A DNA stretch of 64,000 nucleotides from Verrucomicrobiaceae bacterium (GTDB taxonomy: Bacteria; Verrucomicrobiota; Verrucomicrobiia; Verrucomicrobiales; Verrucomicrobiaceae). This document shows positions 9,673 to 17,202 of the stretch, in pieces. Numbering within the stretch: the stretch's first letter is position 1; each line of letters begins with the position of its first letter. Both the position numbers and the translations under genes were made by a program. Below the pieces are notes generated by a model. That model was not told the origin of the DNA, ran no database searches, and saw only the letters and a program-made list of their open reading frames with translations. The DNA is taken from positions 124,001 to 188,000 of the forward strand of contig JADJPW010000004.1 of the NCBI GenBank assembly GCA_016713035.1. Direction: 5' to 3'.

Positions 9673-10713
9673 TTACCTCTCATAAATGGGTAGGAAGCGG
9701 TAGTTCAGTGCCACAGCCAGCAGGGACATGCCGGTCTGATACGCATCGCCAAAGCCGCCCTCGGGGCTCTGCGCCTCGCTGAGAGCGCGGACAGTGGCAG
9801 CATTCCACTTTTCCCACGCCGTGTAGTCACCCTGAAAGAGGGCCTGGGCCATGTAGTAGCGGAAGTACTCTTTGTAGCTGCTCTCGGCGTGCTCCAAGCG
9901 GCTGCTGATGTGCTCCAGTGTGGATTTGTAGGTCTCTGAGTCCTTCTTTTTCCCCACAGCGGCGACGAGCGTGGCGATGGCGCTGCGGTTCATGCTTTCG
10001 CCCATACCACCGAAGCCGCCGCTATACGCCACGCTGCCATCCCGGCCTGTACTGCGCCGCATGTACTCCAGCGCGGCCTCGATCACTTCATCACTGACTT
10101 CCATACCGGCATTCCGTGCGGCGAGCAGTCCCATGAGCATAGCACCGGTGACGCTGGTATCGGCATCCTTGGCTTCGGGCGTGTAGCGCCAGCCTCCCCA
10201 GCGATTGTTTTTCTGCGAGCTGGCCGCTAGGCGGATGGCCAGATCGAGAGCTTGGGAGATGGTGCGTGGGGGCTTCTCTCCCTCCCACAGCAGGGCTTCA
10301 TCCACAGCGCCGTAGGCTTCACTAAGCGCCAGCATGGCGAATCCATGGTGATACATGCTGCTAGGCAAGTAGCCGCTCTCCGCATTCTGCGAGCGGATGA
10401 TGGCACGCACAGCGCGGCGGATGTTCGCCGCATATTTGCCGAAGTTCGGGTCCTCTCCACTGGCGAGAAAGGCCATGAGGCAGATGCCATCGACACCTGC
10501 GCCATCATGGCCACCGGTCCAGCCGCCTTCTGGAGACTGCTTTGATGCTAACCAGCCTAGTCCACGCTCATAGATGGTCTCCACCTCATGCGGGATGGCT
10601 CCGCCGTAGCGAATCTCTGCCGCAGGAGACAGCGCCGTAGCTAGAGCGAGCCCACCGATGCATGCGAGAGCACGCAGCAGAGTGGAAGGTTGTCTGGCAG
10701 CGGAGGAGAGCAT
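9673..10713 (-). CDS. Secreted prenyltransferase/squalene-oxidase-repeat (terpenoid cyclase fold) protein
   Basis: 346 aa with a signal peptide (LLRALACIGGLALATALSPA). Repeats of the alpha/alpha-toroid type are visible: GLGWLASKQSPEGGWTGGHD, AIRLAASSQKNNRWGGWRYT, ALEYMRRSTGRDGSVAYSGG and ALSEAQSPEGGFGDAYQTGM, each with a QW-like G-W/G-F motif. The catalytic DxDD of true squalene-hopene cyclases is not evident, so this is probably a binding or scaffolding protein rather than a cyclase. It begins two bases after the stop of the 795-aa gene, and its stop overlaps the ribosome-binding site of the thioredoxin-tailed gene, indicating one operon. Confidence 0.82.
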   Translation of the reverse strand: MLSSAARQPSTLLRALACIGGLALATALSPAAEIRYGGAIPHEVETIYERGLGWLASKQSPEGGWTGGHDGAGVDGICLMAFLASGEDPNFGKYAANIRRAVRAIIRSQNAESGYLPSSMYHHGFAMLALSEAYGAVDEALLWEGEKPPRTISQALDLAIRLAASSQKNNRWGGWRYTPEAKDADTSVTGAMLMGLLAARNAGMEVSDEVIEAALEYMRRSTGRDGSVAYSGGFGGMGESMNRSAIATLVAAVGKKKDSETYKSTLEHISSRLEHAESSYKEYFRYYMAQALFQGDYTAWEKWNAATVRALSEAQSPEGGFGDAYQTGMSLLAVALNYRFLPIYER

Positions 10714-10715
10714 GT

Positions 10716-13103
10716 TCAGCGATTAAAAAAGAGGACGGGCTGCTGGTTCTGGAGATCGGGCGGCATTTTGCTCAGCATTTCCAAATACTGCCAGTTCCTC
10801 TCCAAGGTGGGAAGATCGTTTTGCTCGAAATTTTTCCACTGCTCGGCACTGAGCACGGATTGGAGCTTTTCTTTTTTCATAGCGGCCAGCGGCAAGAGCG
10901 CGGTGTAGCTGCTCAGGTGCCAGGGAGAGGATGAGTCCCCATAGGCTCGGTGGATCAGCTTCTCATTCTCCTTCACCACGGAGAGAACGAGTTCTTTCAC
11001 TTTGGGAAACTGCTCTGGGCTGAGCTGGCGGCGGCGATCCAGCTCAAAGACCACCATTTCAGCCAACATGCCGAGTCGATACTCCTCACGCTCACTGCGC
11101 ACCTTTTCCCAAGTGGCTCTGTCGGTAGCACTGAGCGTGGAGGAGAGAGCCTGGAGCCAGATGGGCTGTGTCTGCGGCTCGATCAGGCGTGCACTGGGAA
11201 GGCGGAGGGTAGGCAGCATTTGCTTCACCGCATGCGGTGGCAGGTCCTGCGTCTTCTTTGCCACGAGGTCGCTCAAGGATTCACTCCAGGCTGCGAGCGC
11301 CGCCTGTACGGCCCCTTTCGCTGCCGTGGTGAGCTGGCGGACTTTCTCCGGCGGGAGCTTTAGCAGCCTGCGAGCATCGTCGATCTGCTCCTGCATCAGC
11401 GGCTGGAGTCTGGCGCGTTCATTTTCCATCGCCTCATGCTCAAAGGCGGCGATCAGCGCCTCGGCATCCGGTGGCGCAGCATCGGCATCTGGCTCCTGAT
11501 AGCGTGGAGCAGCGCTGACTCTGCCTGAGTAGGTCTCACGCTCAAACTGCGAGGTGGAGAGCCCGCTCCACAGCCCCATCTGCTCGGCGCTGAGAATCGT
11601 CGCTACCTTTTCCTTTGGGACCTGGCGCAGCTTCACGATGAGCTGGGAGATGCCCACACGGAAGTAGCTCCTACCCGACGTCGGCAGGATGCTCTCCATC
11701 TGTGCGGCGAGCAGCGGCTCCAGTGCCGTACGCTGCCCTGCCGTCAGGCCCAGCTTTGGATCGATCTCCGCTAGGACGACCCTGGCCAGTGCGACCTGAC
11801 GAAAGGAAAAATGATCCTCTGTGTAGCGCTGGATTTGCTGAAGCTCCGCTGCCGTAAAGAGCCGCTGCAAGCCCTCCAACCAGACATCCTGCAGAAGCGG
11901 ATTATCCTCCTCTGAAAGGCTGAAATGATGCCTACTGAGCAAAGGATTGGCCGAGACGGGGCGACTGGGCGCGGTCTTTTGCCATCTTTGGCGAGCGTTT
12001 TGTAGCATGTCCTCGATAGCCGCCACAGAGAGCTCACGAAGGGCTTTGCTGCGTGTGCCCGCGAGCTTCAAGACAGTGGTGTAGCGCTGAATCTCCCGCT
12101 CCATGATGGGCTGCAATTTCTCGCGAGCTGCCTCTGCGCTGCCTTGGAATGCTGCTTCGAGATCCTTTCGGAAAAGGGCCTTCTGGGCCGTGATAATCTC
12201 ACTCCATGCTTCTTTGCCGATGATTGCCTCCAGACGTGCATGCCAGGCACGGATCAGGGCTTCGTCCTCCGGGCGGATGAAGCGCGAGTTCATCGTTCTG
12301 CCCTTTAAAAAGGTATCGAGGGTGGAGTCCGGCGCACTCATCAGCATGTCACGCCCAGCGGCCAGCTCACTGGTGACATGGGCATCCACGAGACGCTTCG
12401 CCTGGAGGAGAAGATCGGCCTCGCCCTTAATGTCGAGCTTCGCGATACGGCGGAGCTGCGGCATCTGCTCCTGGAGAGCCTGATCGATCTTCTGGCGGCC
12501 TCTAATGCCCCATTGAGCCAAGAAGTCGTCGATTTGCGGCTTCAGCGCATCTCGCCTCGCGAGTCGGTCTTTTTTCCACTGAGCGGCTCTGGCGGCTCCG
12601 AGATGGGTTTCGAGTGCTTTTTGCCATTCCGGCAGCCATTCCGGCAGAGTCCAGCCCGTGACGAGATAATCGGGCACGAGCTGTTCTTTGGTCCAAACAC
12701 GCACACGAGCCGCCTGGGCCGCATCATCGCCGTATTTCGGCAAAATGGGCCGCAAGCACACCGCCACGCGTAGCTTCCAACTCGCCACCGCAGCGCTGGT
12801 GACGGCTGCCGCGTCTTTTTCCAGCTTCGCACGCTCTTCAGCGCTCAGCTTGAGCTCATCAAGGACGCCATCCATGTGCTTTTGCAGCAACAGGCGCTGA
12901 AGTCCCTCCGCGCTCGCAGCTAATTTTTCCAACGCCGCCTCTGCCAACGGCCCCAAAGGCCGATGCAGCCGCTCCCGCGTATCAAACGGCCCCTGCTCCG
13001 CATGCGCTGGCAACCACGCCCCCACCCAAAGCACCACGCCGATGACGATCCATCCCCCAGGCCGCGCCCGGTTCAGCATCTTGCTCATGAGCTCGATCTT
13101 CAT
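10716..13103 (-). CDS. Secreted all-helical protein with LTxxQ-like repeats (paralogue A), uncharacterised
   Basis: About 795 aa. The ATG at 13103 has AAGG six bases upstream and leads into a signal peptide (WIVIGVVLWVGAWLPAHA). The rest is charged and helical, with a recurring Leu-Ser/Thr-x-x-Gln/Glu motif: KLSAEERAKLEKDAAAV, GLTAGQRTALEPLLAAQ, ILSAEQMGLW, QLSPEQFPKVKELVL and VLSAEQWKNFE. This recalls the helical hairpins of Spy/CpxP-like periplasmic proteins, but the size and repeat number are not those of a known family I recognise. It is a full-length paralogue of the gene at 16780-19248. First gene of a tight operon with the terpenoid-cyclase-fold and thioredoxin genes. Confidence 0.8.
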   Translation of the reverse strand: MKIELMSKMLNRARPGGWIVIGVVLWVGAWLPAHAEQGPFDTRERLHRPLGPLAEAALEKLAASAEGLQRLLLQKHMDGVLDELKLSAEERAKLEKDAAAVTSAAVASWKLRVAVCLRPILPKYGDDAAQAARVRVWTKEQLVPDYLVTGWTLPEWLPEWQKALETHLGAARAAQWKKDRLARRDALKPQIDDFLAQWGIRGRQKIDQALQEQMPQLRRIAKLDIKGEADLLLQAKRLVDAHVTSELAAGRDMLMSAPDSTLDTFLKGRTMNSRFIRPEDEALIRAWHARLEAIIGKEAWSEIITAQKALFRKDLEAAFQGSAEAAREKLQPIMEREIQRYTTVLKLAGTRSKALRELSVAAIEDMLQNARQRWQKTAPSRPVSANPLLSRHHFSLSEEDNPLLQDVWLEGLQRLFTAAELQQIQRYTEDHFSFRQVALARVVLAEIDPKLGLTAGQRTALEPLLAAQMESILPTSGRSYFRVGISQLIVKLRQVPKEKVATILSAEQMGLWSGLSTSQFERETYSGRVSAAPRYQEPDADAAPPDAEALIAAFEHEAMENERARLQPLMQEQIDDARRLLKLPPEKVRQLTTAAKGAVQAALAAWSESLSDLVAKKTQDLPPHAVKQMLPTLRLPSARLIEPQTQPIWLQALSSTLSATDRATWEKVRSEREEYRLGMLAEMVVFELDRRRQLSPEQFPKVKELVLSVVKENEKLIHRAYGDSSSPWHLSSYTALLPLAAMKKEKLQSVLSAEQWKNFEQNDLPTLERNWQYLEMLSKMPPDLQNQQPVLFFNR

Positions 13104-13353
13104 CGCAGACCTTGAGAGCAAGATTCAGATGCAGAGCAAGAACAAGAGTGGGAACTCCACCCCACTCCTACCGCCGAAAACCGAGCCGGATTTTCAGGGA
13201 TTGAACCTCTGACACGAAGCTAAGACGACGCTGATGCTTTGCTTTTCCATTAGCGTCCTATCAGCTTACTAGTCGCTTGATGACGTACAGTATAGACAGT
13301 CAACGGATGACGATGCGTGTGCCCTTTGCATACAAGCACATCAAAAAATTGAC

Positions 13354-13509
13354 TCAGCGTTCACGGACACGCCAGAAGAGCTGCTGTGCACCGCTTGATA
13401 CTTTGAATTTGGTTACCTGGCGGTCGTTGCCATAAATGGTTTCCAATAAGTAGCCGGGCTTAAATTCAAACTTTAGTGTTGCTGCGTTTGGGACGAGGCT
13501 GTGCCGCAT
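13354..13509 (-). CDS. Short ORF or C-terminal remnant, unknown
   Basis: A 51-codon frame starts at ATG 13509 (MRHSLVPNAATLKFEFKPGY) and ends QQLFWRVRER, stop at 13354-13356. Its first codons fall inside the duplicated segment. The two copies differ there at synonymous positions (AGC/AGT, GTC/GTT in the RHSLVPN codons), weak support for coding in this frame. Aromatic-Arg endings of this kind are common at the C-termini of secreted Verrucomicrobial proteins, so it may be the tail of a lost gene rather than a functional one. The rest of the 13104-13480 interval shows no gene. Confidence 0.3.
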   Translation of the reverse strand: MRHSLVPNAATLKFEFKPGYLLETIYGNDRQVTKFKVSSGAQQLFWRVRER

Positions 13510-13948
13510 TCATGCTTGATCACGGTCATCTAGCGAAGGGGTCATCGGGATCGGAGTCGCCGCGTTCGAGGCGCTGTTTGTGGTAGTTTTCGATACCTTC
13601 CCAGTATTGCTCGGCGTCGGGGAGGTCGCGGTCTTCGACGGCTTTCCATTGGCGCTCGGTGAGGATGGCTTTGAGGTCGGCGTCCTTGACGCCGGCTAAG
13701 GGCAGGAGGGCGTAGTAGTATTGCAGATACCAACTGTGACTCATGTAGCGCTCGATGTCGGGTAGGTAGTCTTTGAGGACGGCGGTGACGAGCTGGGTGA
13801 CTTTTTCATGATGGGTGGCAGAGAGGCGGCGGCGGCGGTCCAGCTCCTGGGTGGTCATGGAGGCGAGTGCAGTGAGGCGTGCGGCTTCACGCTCGGTCTG
13901 GACGCGGGTTCAGCGTGTGCGCTCGGATTCACTGGGGAGGCTATTGAG
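13480..13948. repeat. Copy 1 of a ~469-bp direct duplication
   Basis: This segment is nearly the same as 16733-17202: about 24 mismatches by hand count, roughly 95% identity, same orientation. It covers the C-terminal coding region and 3' flank of the LTxxQ paralogue B gene. The two copies bracket the uvrA-like gene. Identity stops abruptly near 13948 and fades just before 13480. Confidence 0.9.
13526..13948 (-). pseudogene. Truncated LTxxQ paralogue (C-terminal fragment of paralogue B)
   Basis: Translation reproduces the last ~140 residues of the 822-aa protein at 16780-19248, including SATHHEKVTQLVTAVLKDYL and the shared ending GDSDPDDPFAR. Upstream the frame is broken: a TGG codon of the intact copy is TGA here (after RTR, near 13910), and homology ends at 13948. 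Only a 110-aa piece from the codon at 13858 remains open. This is a dead fragment left by duplication or insertion. Confidence 0.88.
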
Positions 13949-14131
13949 CTTTGAACCTAGCTTATTATTTAAACTATGCTCATGGCTATATATACATAGC
14001 AAGCAGCGAGGAAAAAGAATACTACGAGCGCGTAAAAAAATCTCACATCCAAGGTCTTATCCCGATTATAATTTCATTCACTGGTGCCTCCGGTTCGGTA
14101 ACCGAATTTCTCAACAACCATCTTCCTCAGT
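13949..14131 (+). other. AT-rich junction segment with an open frame
   Basis: This 183-bp stretch is clearly richer in A/T than both flanks. An open frame from 13951 (TTG) to 14151 encodes 66 residues, including YIYIASSEEKEYYERVKKSH and ASGSVTEFLNNHLPQYV, and overlaps the start of the uvrA-like gene. The protein is not recognised. It may be the C-terminal end of a gene brought in with the uvrA-like gene, and may supply its promoter region. The composition suggests foreign origin. Confidence 0.45.
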
Positions 14132-16681
14132 ATGTCCCCAAAAAGCTATGACGACATGGTGCACGTGCGCGGAGCACGTGAGCATAACTTAAAGAATATC
14201 GACGTGGACATTCCACGTAATGCGCTCGTTGTCTTCACGGGCGTGTCGGGTTCTGGGAAATCTTCGCTCGCCTTCGGCACGCTCTATGCCGAAGCGCAAA
14301 GACGCTACCTGGAGTCGGTATCGCCCTATGCGCGGCGGCTTTTTCATCAGATGGCGGTGCCAGAGGTGGACCAGATCGAAGGCCTGCCGCCAGCGGTCGC
14401 GCTTCAGCAGCAACGCGGCTCGCCTACCACTCGCTCTTCCGTGGGCAGCGTCACGACATTGTCGAATCTGCTGCGCATGTTGTATTCCCGCGCGGGCGAC
14501 TATCCGCAGGGTCAGGAGATTTTATACGCCGAGTCGTTTTCGCCCAACAATCCGCAAGGCGCGTGCACAACTTGTCATGGCCTGGGCCGCATCTATGAGG
14601 TCACTGAGAAATCCCTCGTCCCTGATGATAGCCTGACCATTCGCGAGCGAGCTATCGCTGCGTGGCCGACCGCTTGGGGCGGCCAGAACTTGCGTGATAT
14701 TTTGGTGTCCATGGGGATCGATGTGGATTGCCCATGGCGTGATTTGCCAAAGGCGCAGCGCGATTGGATACTCTTCACAGAAGAGCAGCCCCAGGTGCCG
14801 GTTTATCCTGGGCTGACTCCAGATGAGACACGCCTTGCTTTGAAGCGTAAAGATGTGCCCGATTATCAAGGAACCTTCTCCAGCGCGCGCCGCCATGTGC
14901 TGCACTCGTTTGCCAACTCCGAGAGCGCGATGATGAAGAAACGCGCACTCCAGTTCATGCTGGCGGACGAGTGCCCGTTGTGCCACGGCAAGCGGCTGCG
15001 CCAGGAATCTCTCTCCGTGAAGTTCGCGGGGCTCGACATAGCGGAGCTATCGCTACTGACCATGGACGAGCTGGCTAAAATCGTCCAGCCCTATGCCGAT
15101 GGCACTGCACCGAGCCTGAAGAGTGCTGTCGTTGATCATCCTGAAAAGGCCTTGGTCATCCGCAGGATCACTGCGGATCTGTATGCACGGCTTTTGACCT
15201 TATTGGAGCTGGGCTTGGGCTATCTATCGGTGGAGCGCAGCACGCCCACGCTCTCGCCCGGTGAGTTGCAACGGCTACGCTTGGCGACTCAGATCCGTTC
15301 CAACCTTTTCGGTGTCGTGTATGTGCTAGATGAACCCTCAGCAGGCCTGCATCCAGCGGATACGGAGGCACTTTTGGTTGCACTGAATCAACTCAAGGCT
15401 GCGGGCAATTCGTTGTTCGTGGTGGAGCACGAGCTGGACATCATCAGCAAGGCAGACTGGATCGTGGATGTCGGCCCAGCAGCGGGTCAGCACGGTGGAA
15501 CGATCCTCTACAGTGGGCCGCCCGATGGCTTGAAGAACGTGGCAGAGTCCCAGACACGGCAATACTTGTTCGAGGACCATTCAAAGAGACCCGTGCGCAC
15601 CACTCGCGAACCGAAGGAATGGCTGCGACTCAAGGGCGTGACGCGCAACAATCTCGTCAACTTGGATGTGGATATCCCCAAAGGTGTGCTCACCTCGGTG
15701 ACTGGCGTTTCGGGCTCAGGCAAATCCAGCTTAGTGAGTCAGGTGTTGGTCGAGTTGGTTGCGAAACATTTGGGTGCCGAGCCACCTGAAGATGAGATCG
15801 AAGGCGATGATCTGGAGGTGACGGAAGTAGCCACCTTGGGCGGTGAAATCGTCTCCGGCATGGAAGGCATTGCGCGCATGGTGCGCGTGGATCAAAAGCC
15901 CATTGGCCGCACTCCACGGTCCAATCTGGCCACCTACACCGGTTTGTTTGATCACATCCGCACCAAGTTTGCCGCCATGCCCGAGGCACGCGCCCGCCGC
16001 TATGATTCCGGGCGCTTTTCCTTCAACGTTGCCAAGGGTCGCTGTCCGAATTGCACCGGCGAGGGTTTTGTGATGGTGGAGTTGCTTTTCTTGCCGAGCG
16101 TTTATACGCCGTGCCCAGTCTGCAAAGGAAGTCGCTACAACGAAAAGACGCTGGAGATTAAATGCCGCGGCCAGTCGATTGCCGATATCCTGGGAATGAC
16201 CGTGGATGATGCGTGGACCTTTTTTACCGATGAGCCACAGGTGCGCCGCCCACTGGCCGTGTTGCGAGAGGTGGGCTTAGGCTATTTGCGTTTAGGGCAA
16301 CCAGCGACTGAGTTTTCCGGCGGCGAGGCCCAAAGGATCAAGCTGGCCACCGAGCTACAGCGAGCGCAGCGTGGAGATTCTCTTTATATCCTAGATGAGC
16401 CGACCACCGGCCTGCACCCTTCCGATGTGGTGAGACTCACCGCTCAACTCGATGCCCTAGTGGCTGCGGGCAATACAGTCATCCTGGTGGAGCACGATGT
16501 GAGCGTGATGGCCGCAAGCGACTGGGTGATCGACATCGGCCCTGGTGCTGGAGCCAAAGGCGGCCGCATCGTCGCCTCCGGCCCACCCGCAAAGGTGGCT
16601 CAGAGCGACGGCAGCACAGCTCCTTACCTCGCCGCTTATCTGGGTCTGTCTCCCGCTCGCAAGAGCCGAAAACCTGTGTGA
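14132..16681 (+). CDS. UvrA-like tandem ABC ATPase (short, class II type)
   Basis: 849 aa, about 90 shorter than canonical UvrA (~940). Both ATPase halves are present: Walker A GVSGSGKSSLAFGTLYAEAQ and GVSGSGKSSLVSQVL, signature LSPGELQRLRLATQ (SPGE instead of the usual SGGE) and FSGGEAQRIKLATELQ, Walker B VVYVLDEPSAGLHP and LYILDEPTTGLHP. Zinc-binding Cys pairs are visible (CTTCHGLG with CPLCHGK; CPNCTGEG with CPVCKG). The shortened region between Walker A and the first zinc module suggests that the UvrB-binding domain is lacking, as in UvrA2/DrrC-type proteins, which act in DNA-damage or drug tolerance rather than standard repair. It lies on the plus strand inside a minus-strand gene cluster, between the two copies of a duplication. 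Confidence 0.9.
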   Translation: MSPKSYDDMVHVRGAREHNLKNIDVDIPRNALVVFTGVSGSGKSSLAFGTLYAEAQRRYLESVSPYARRLFHQMAVPEVDQIEGLPPAVALQQQRGSPTTRSSVGSVTTLSNLLRMLYSRAGDYPQGQEILYAESFSPNNPQGACTTCHGLGRIYEVTEKSLVPDDSLTIRERAIAAWPTAWGGQNLRDILVSMGIDVDCPWRDLPKAQRDWILFTEEQPQVPVYPGLTPDETRLALKRKDVPDYQGTFSSARRHVLHSFANSESAMMKKRALQFMLADECPLCHGKRLRQESLSVKFAGLDIAELSLLTMDELAKIVQPYADGTAPSLKSAVVDHPEKALVIRRITADLYARLLTLLELGLGYLSVERSTPTLSPGELQRLRLATQIRSNLFGVVYVLDEPSAGLHPADTEALLVALNQLKAAGNSLFVVEHELDIISKADWIVDVGPAAGQHGGTILYSGPPDGLKNVAESQTRQYLFEDHSKRPVRTTREPKEWLRLKGVTRNNLVNLDVDIPKGVLTSVTGVSGSGKSSLVSQVLVELVAKHLGAEPPEDEIEGDDLEVTEVATLGGEIVSGMEGIARMVRVDQKPIGRTPRSNLATYTGLFDHIRTKFAAMPEARARRYDSGRFSFNVAKGRCPNCTGEGFVMVELLFLPSVYTPCPVCKGSRYNEKTLEIKCRGQSIADILGMTVDDAWTFFTDEPQVRRPLAVLREVGLGYLRLGQPATEFSGGEAQRIKLATELQRAQRGDSLYILDEPTTGLHPSDVVRLTAQLDALVAAGNTVILVEHDVSVMAASDWVIDIGPGAGAKGGRIVASGPPAKVAQSDGSTAPYLAAYLGLSPARKSRKPV

Positions 16682-16732
16682 TGGGAGCGCGGAGTAAGCA
16701 GTCAGACTTAATGTTTAATGCCAATTTTATTA

Positions 16733-17202
16733 TTGCTGCGTTTGGAACGAGACTGTGCCGCCTTCATGCTTGTGCACGGTCACCTAGCAAAGGGATCGTC
16801 GGGGTCGGAGTCGCCGCGTTCGAGGCGCTGTTTGTGGTAGTTTTCGATGCCTTCCCAATATTGCTCGGCGTCGGGGAGGTCGCGGTCTTCGACGGCTTTC
16901 CATTGGCGCTCGGTGAGGATGGCTTTGAGGTCGGCGTCCTTGACGCCGGCTAAGGGCAGGAGGGAGTAGTAGTATTGCAGATACCAACTGTGACTCATGT
17001 AGCGCTCGATGTCGGGTAGGTAGTCTTTAAGGACGGCGGTGACGAGCTGGGTGACTTTTTCATGTTGGGTGGCAGAGAGGCGGCGGCGGCGGTCTAGCTC
17101 CTGGGTGGTCATGGAGGCGAGCGCGGTGAGGCGGGCGGCTTCACGCTCGGTCTGGACGCGGGTCCAGTGTGTGCGCTCGGATTCACTGAGGAGGCTGCTG
17201 AG
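16733..17202. repeat. Copy 2 of a ~469-bp direct duplication
   Basis: Partner of 13480-13948. It lies at the 3' end of the intact paralogue B gene and its downstream flank, and continues without interruption into that gene, so this is the parental copy. Confidence 0.9.

Noticed and set aside
13180..13290. tRNA gene or tRNA-end attachment site on the minus strand (GAGGTTCAATCCCTG resembles a T-arm)
   Set aside because: The matching acceptor strand, D-arm and anticodon arm could not be found, and the T-stem has a mismatch; at most a chance resemblance or remnant.
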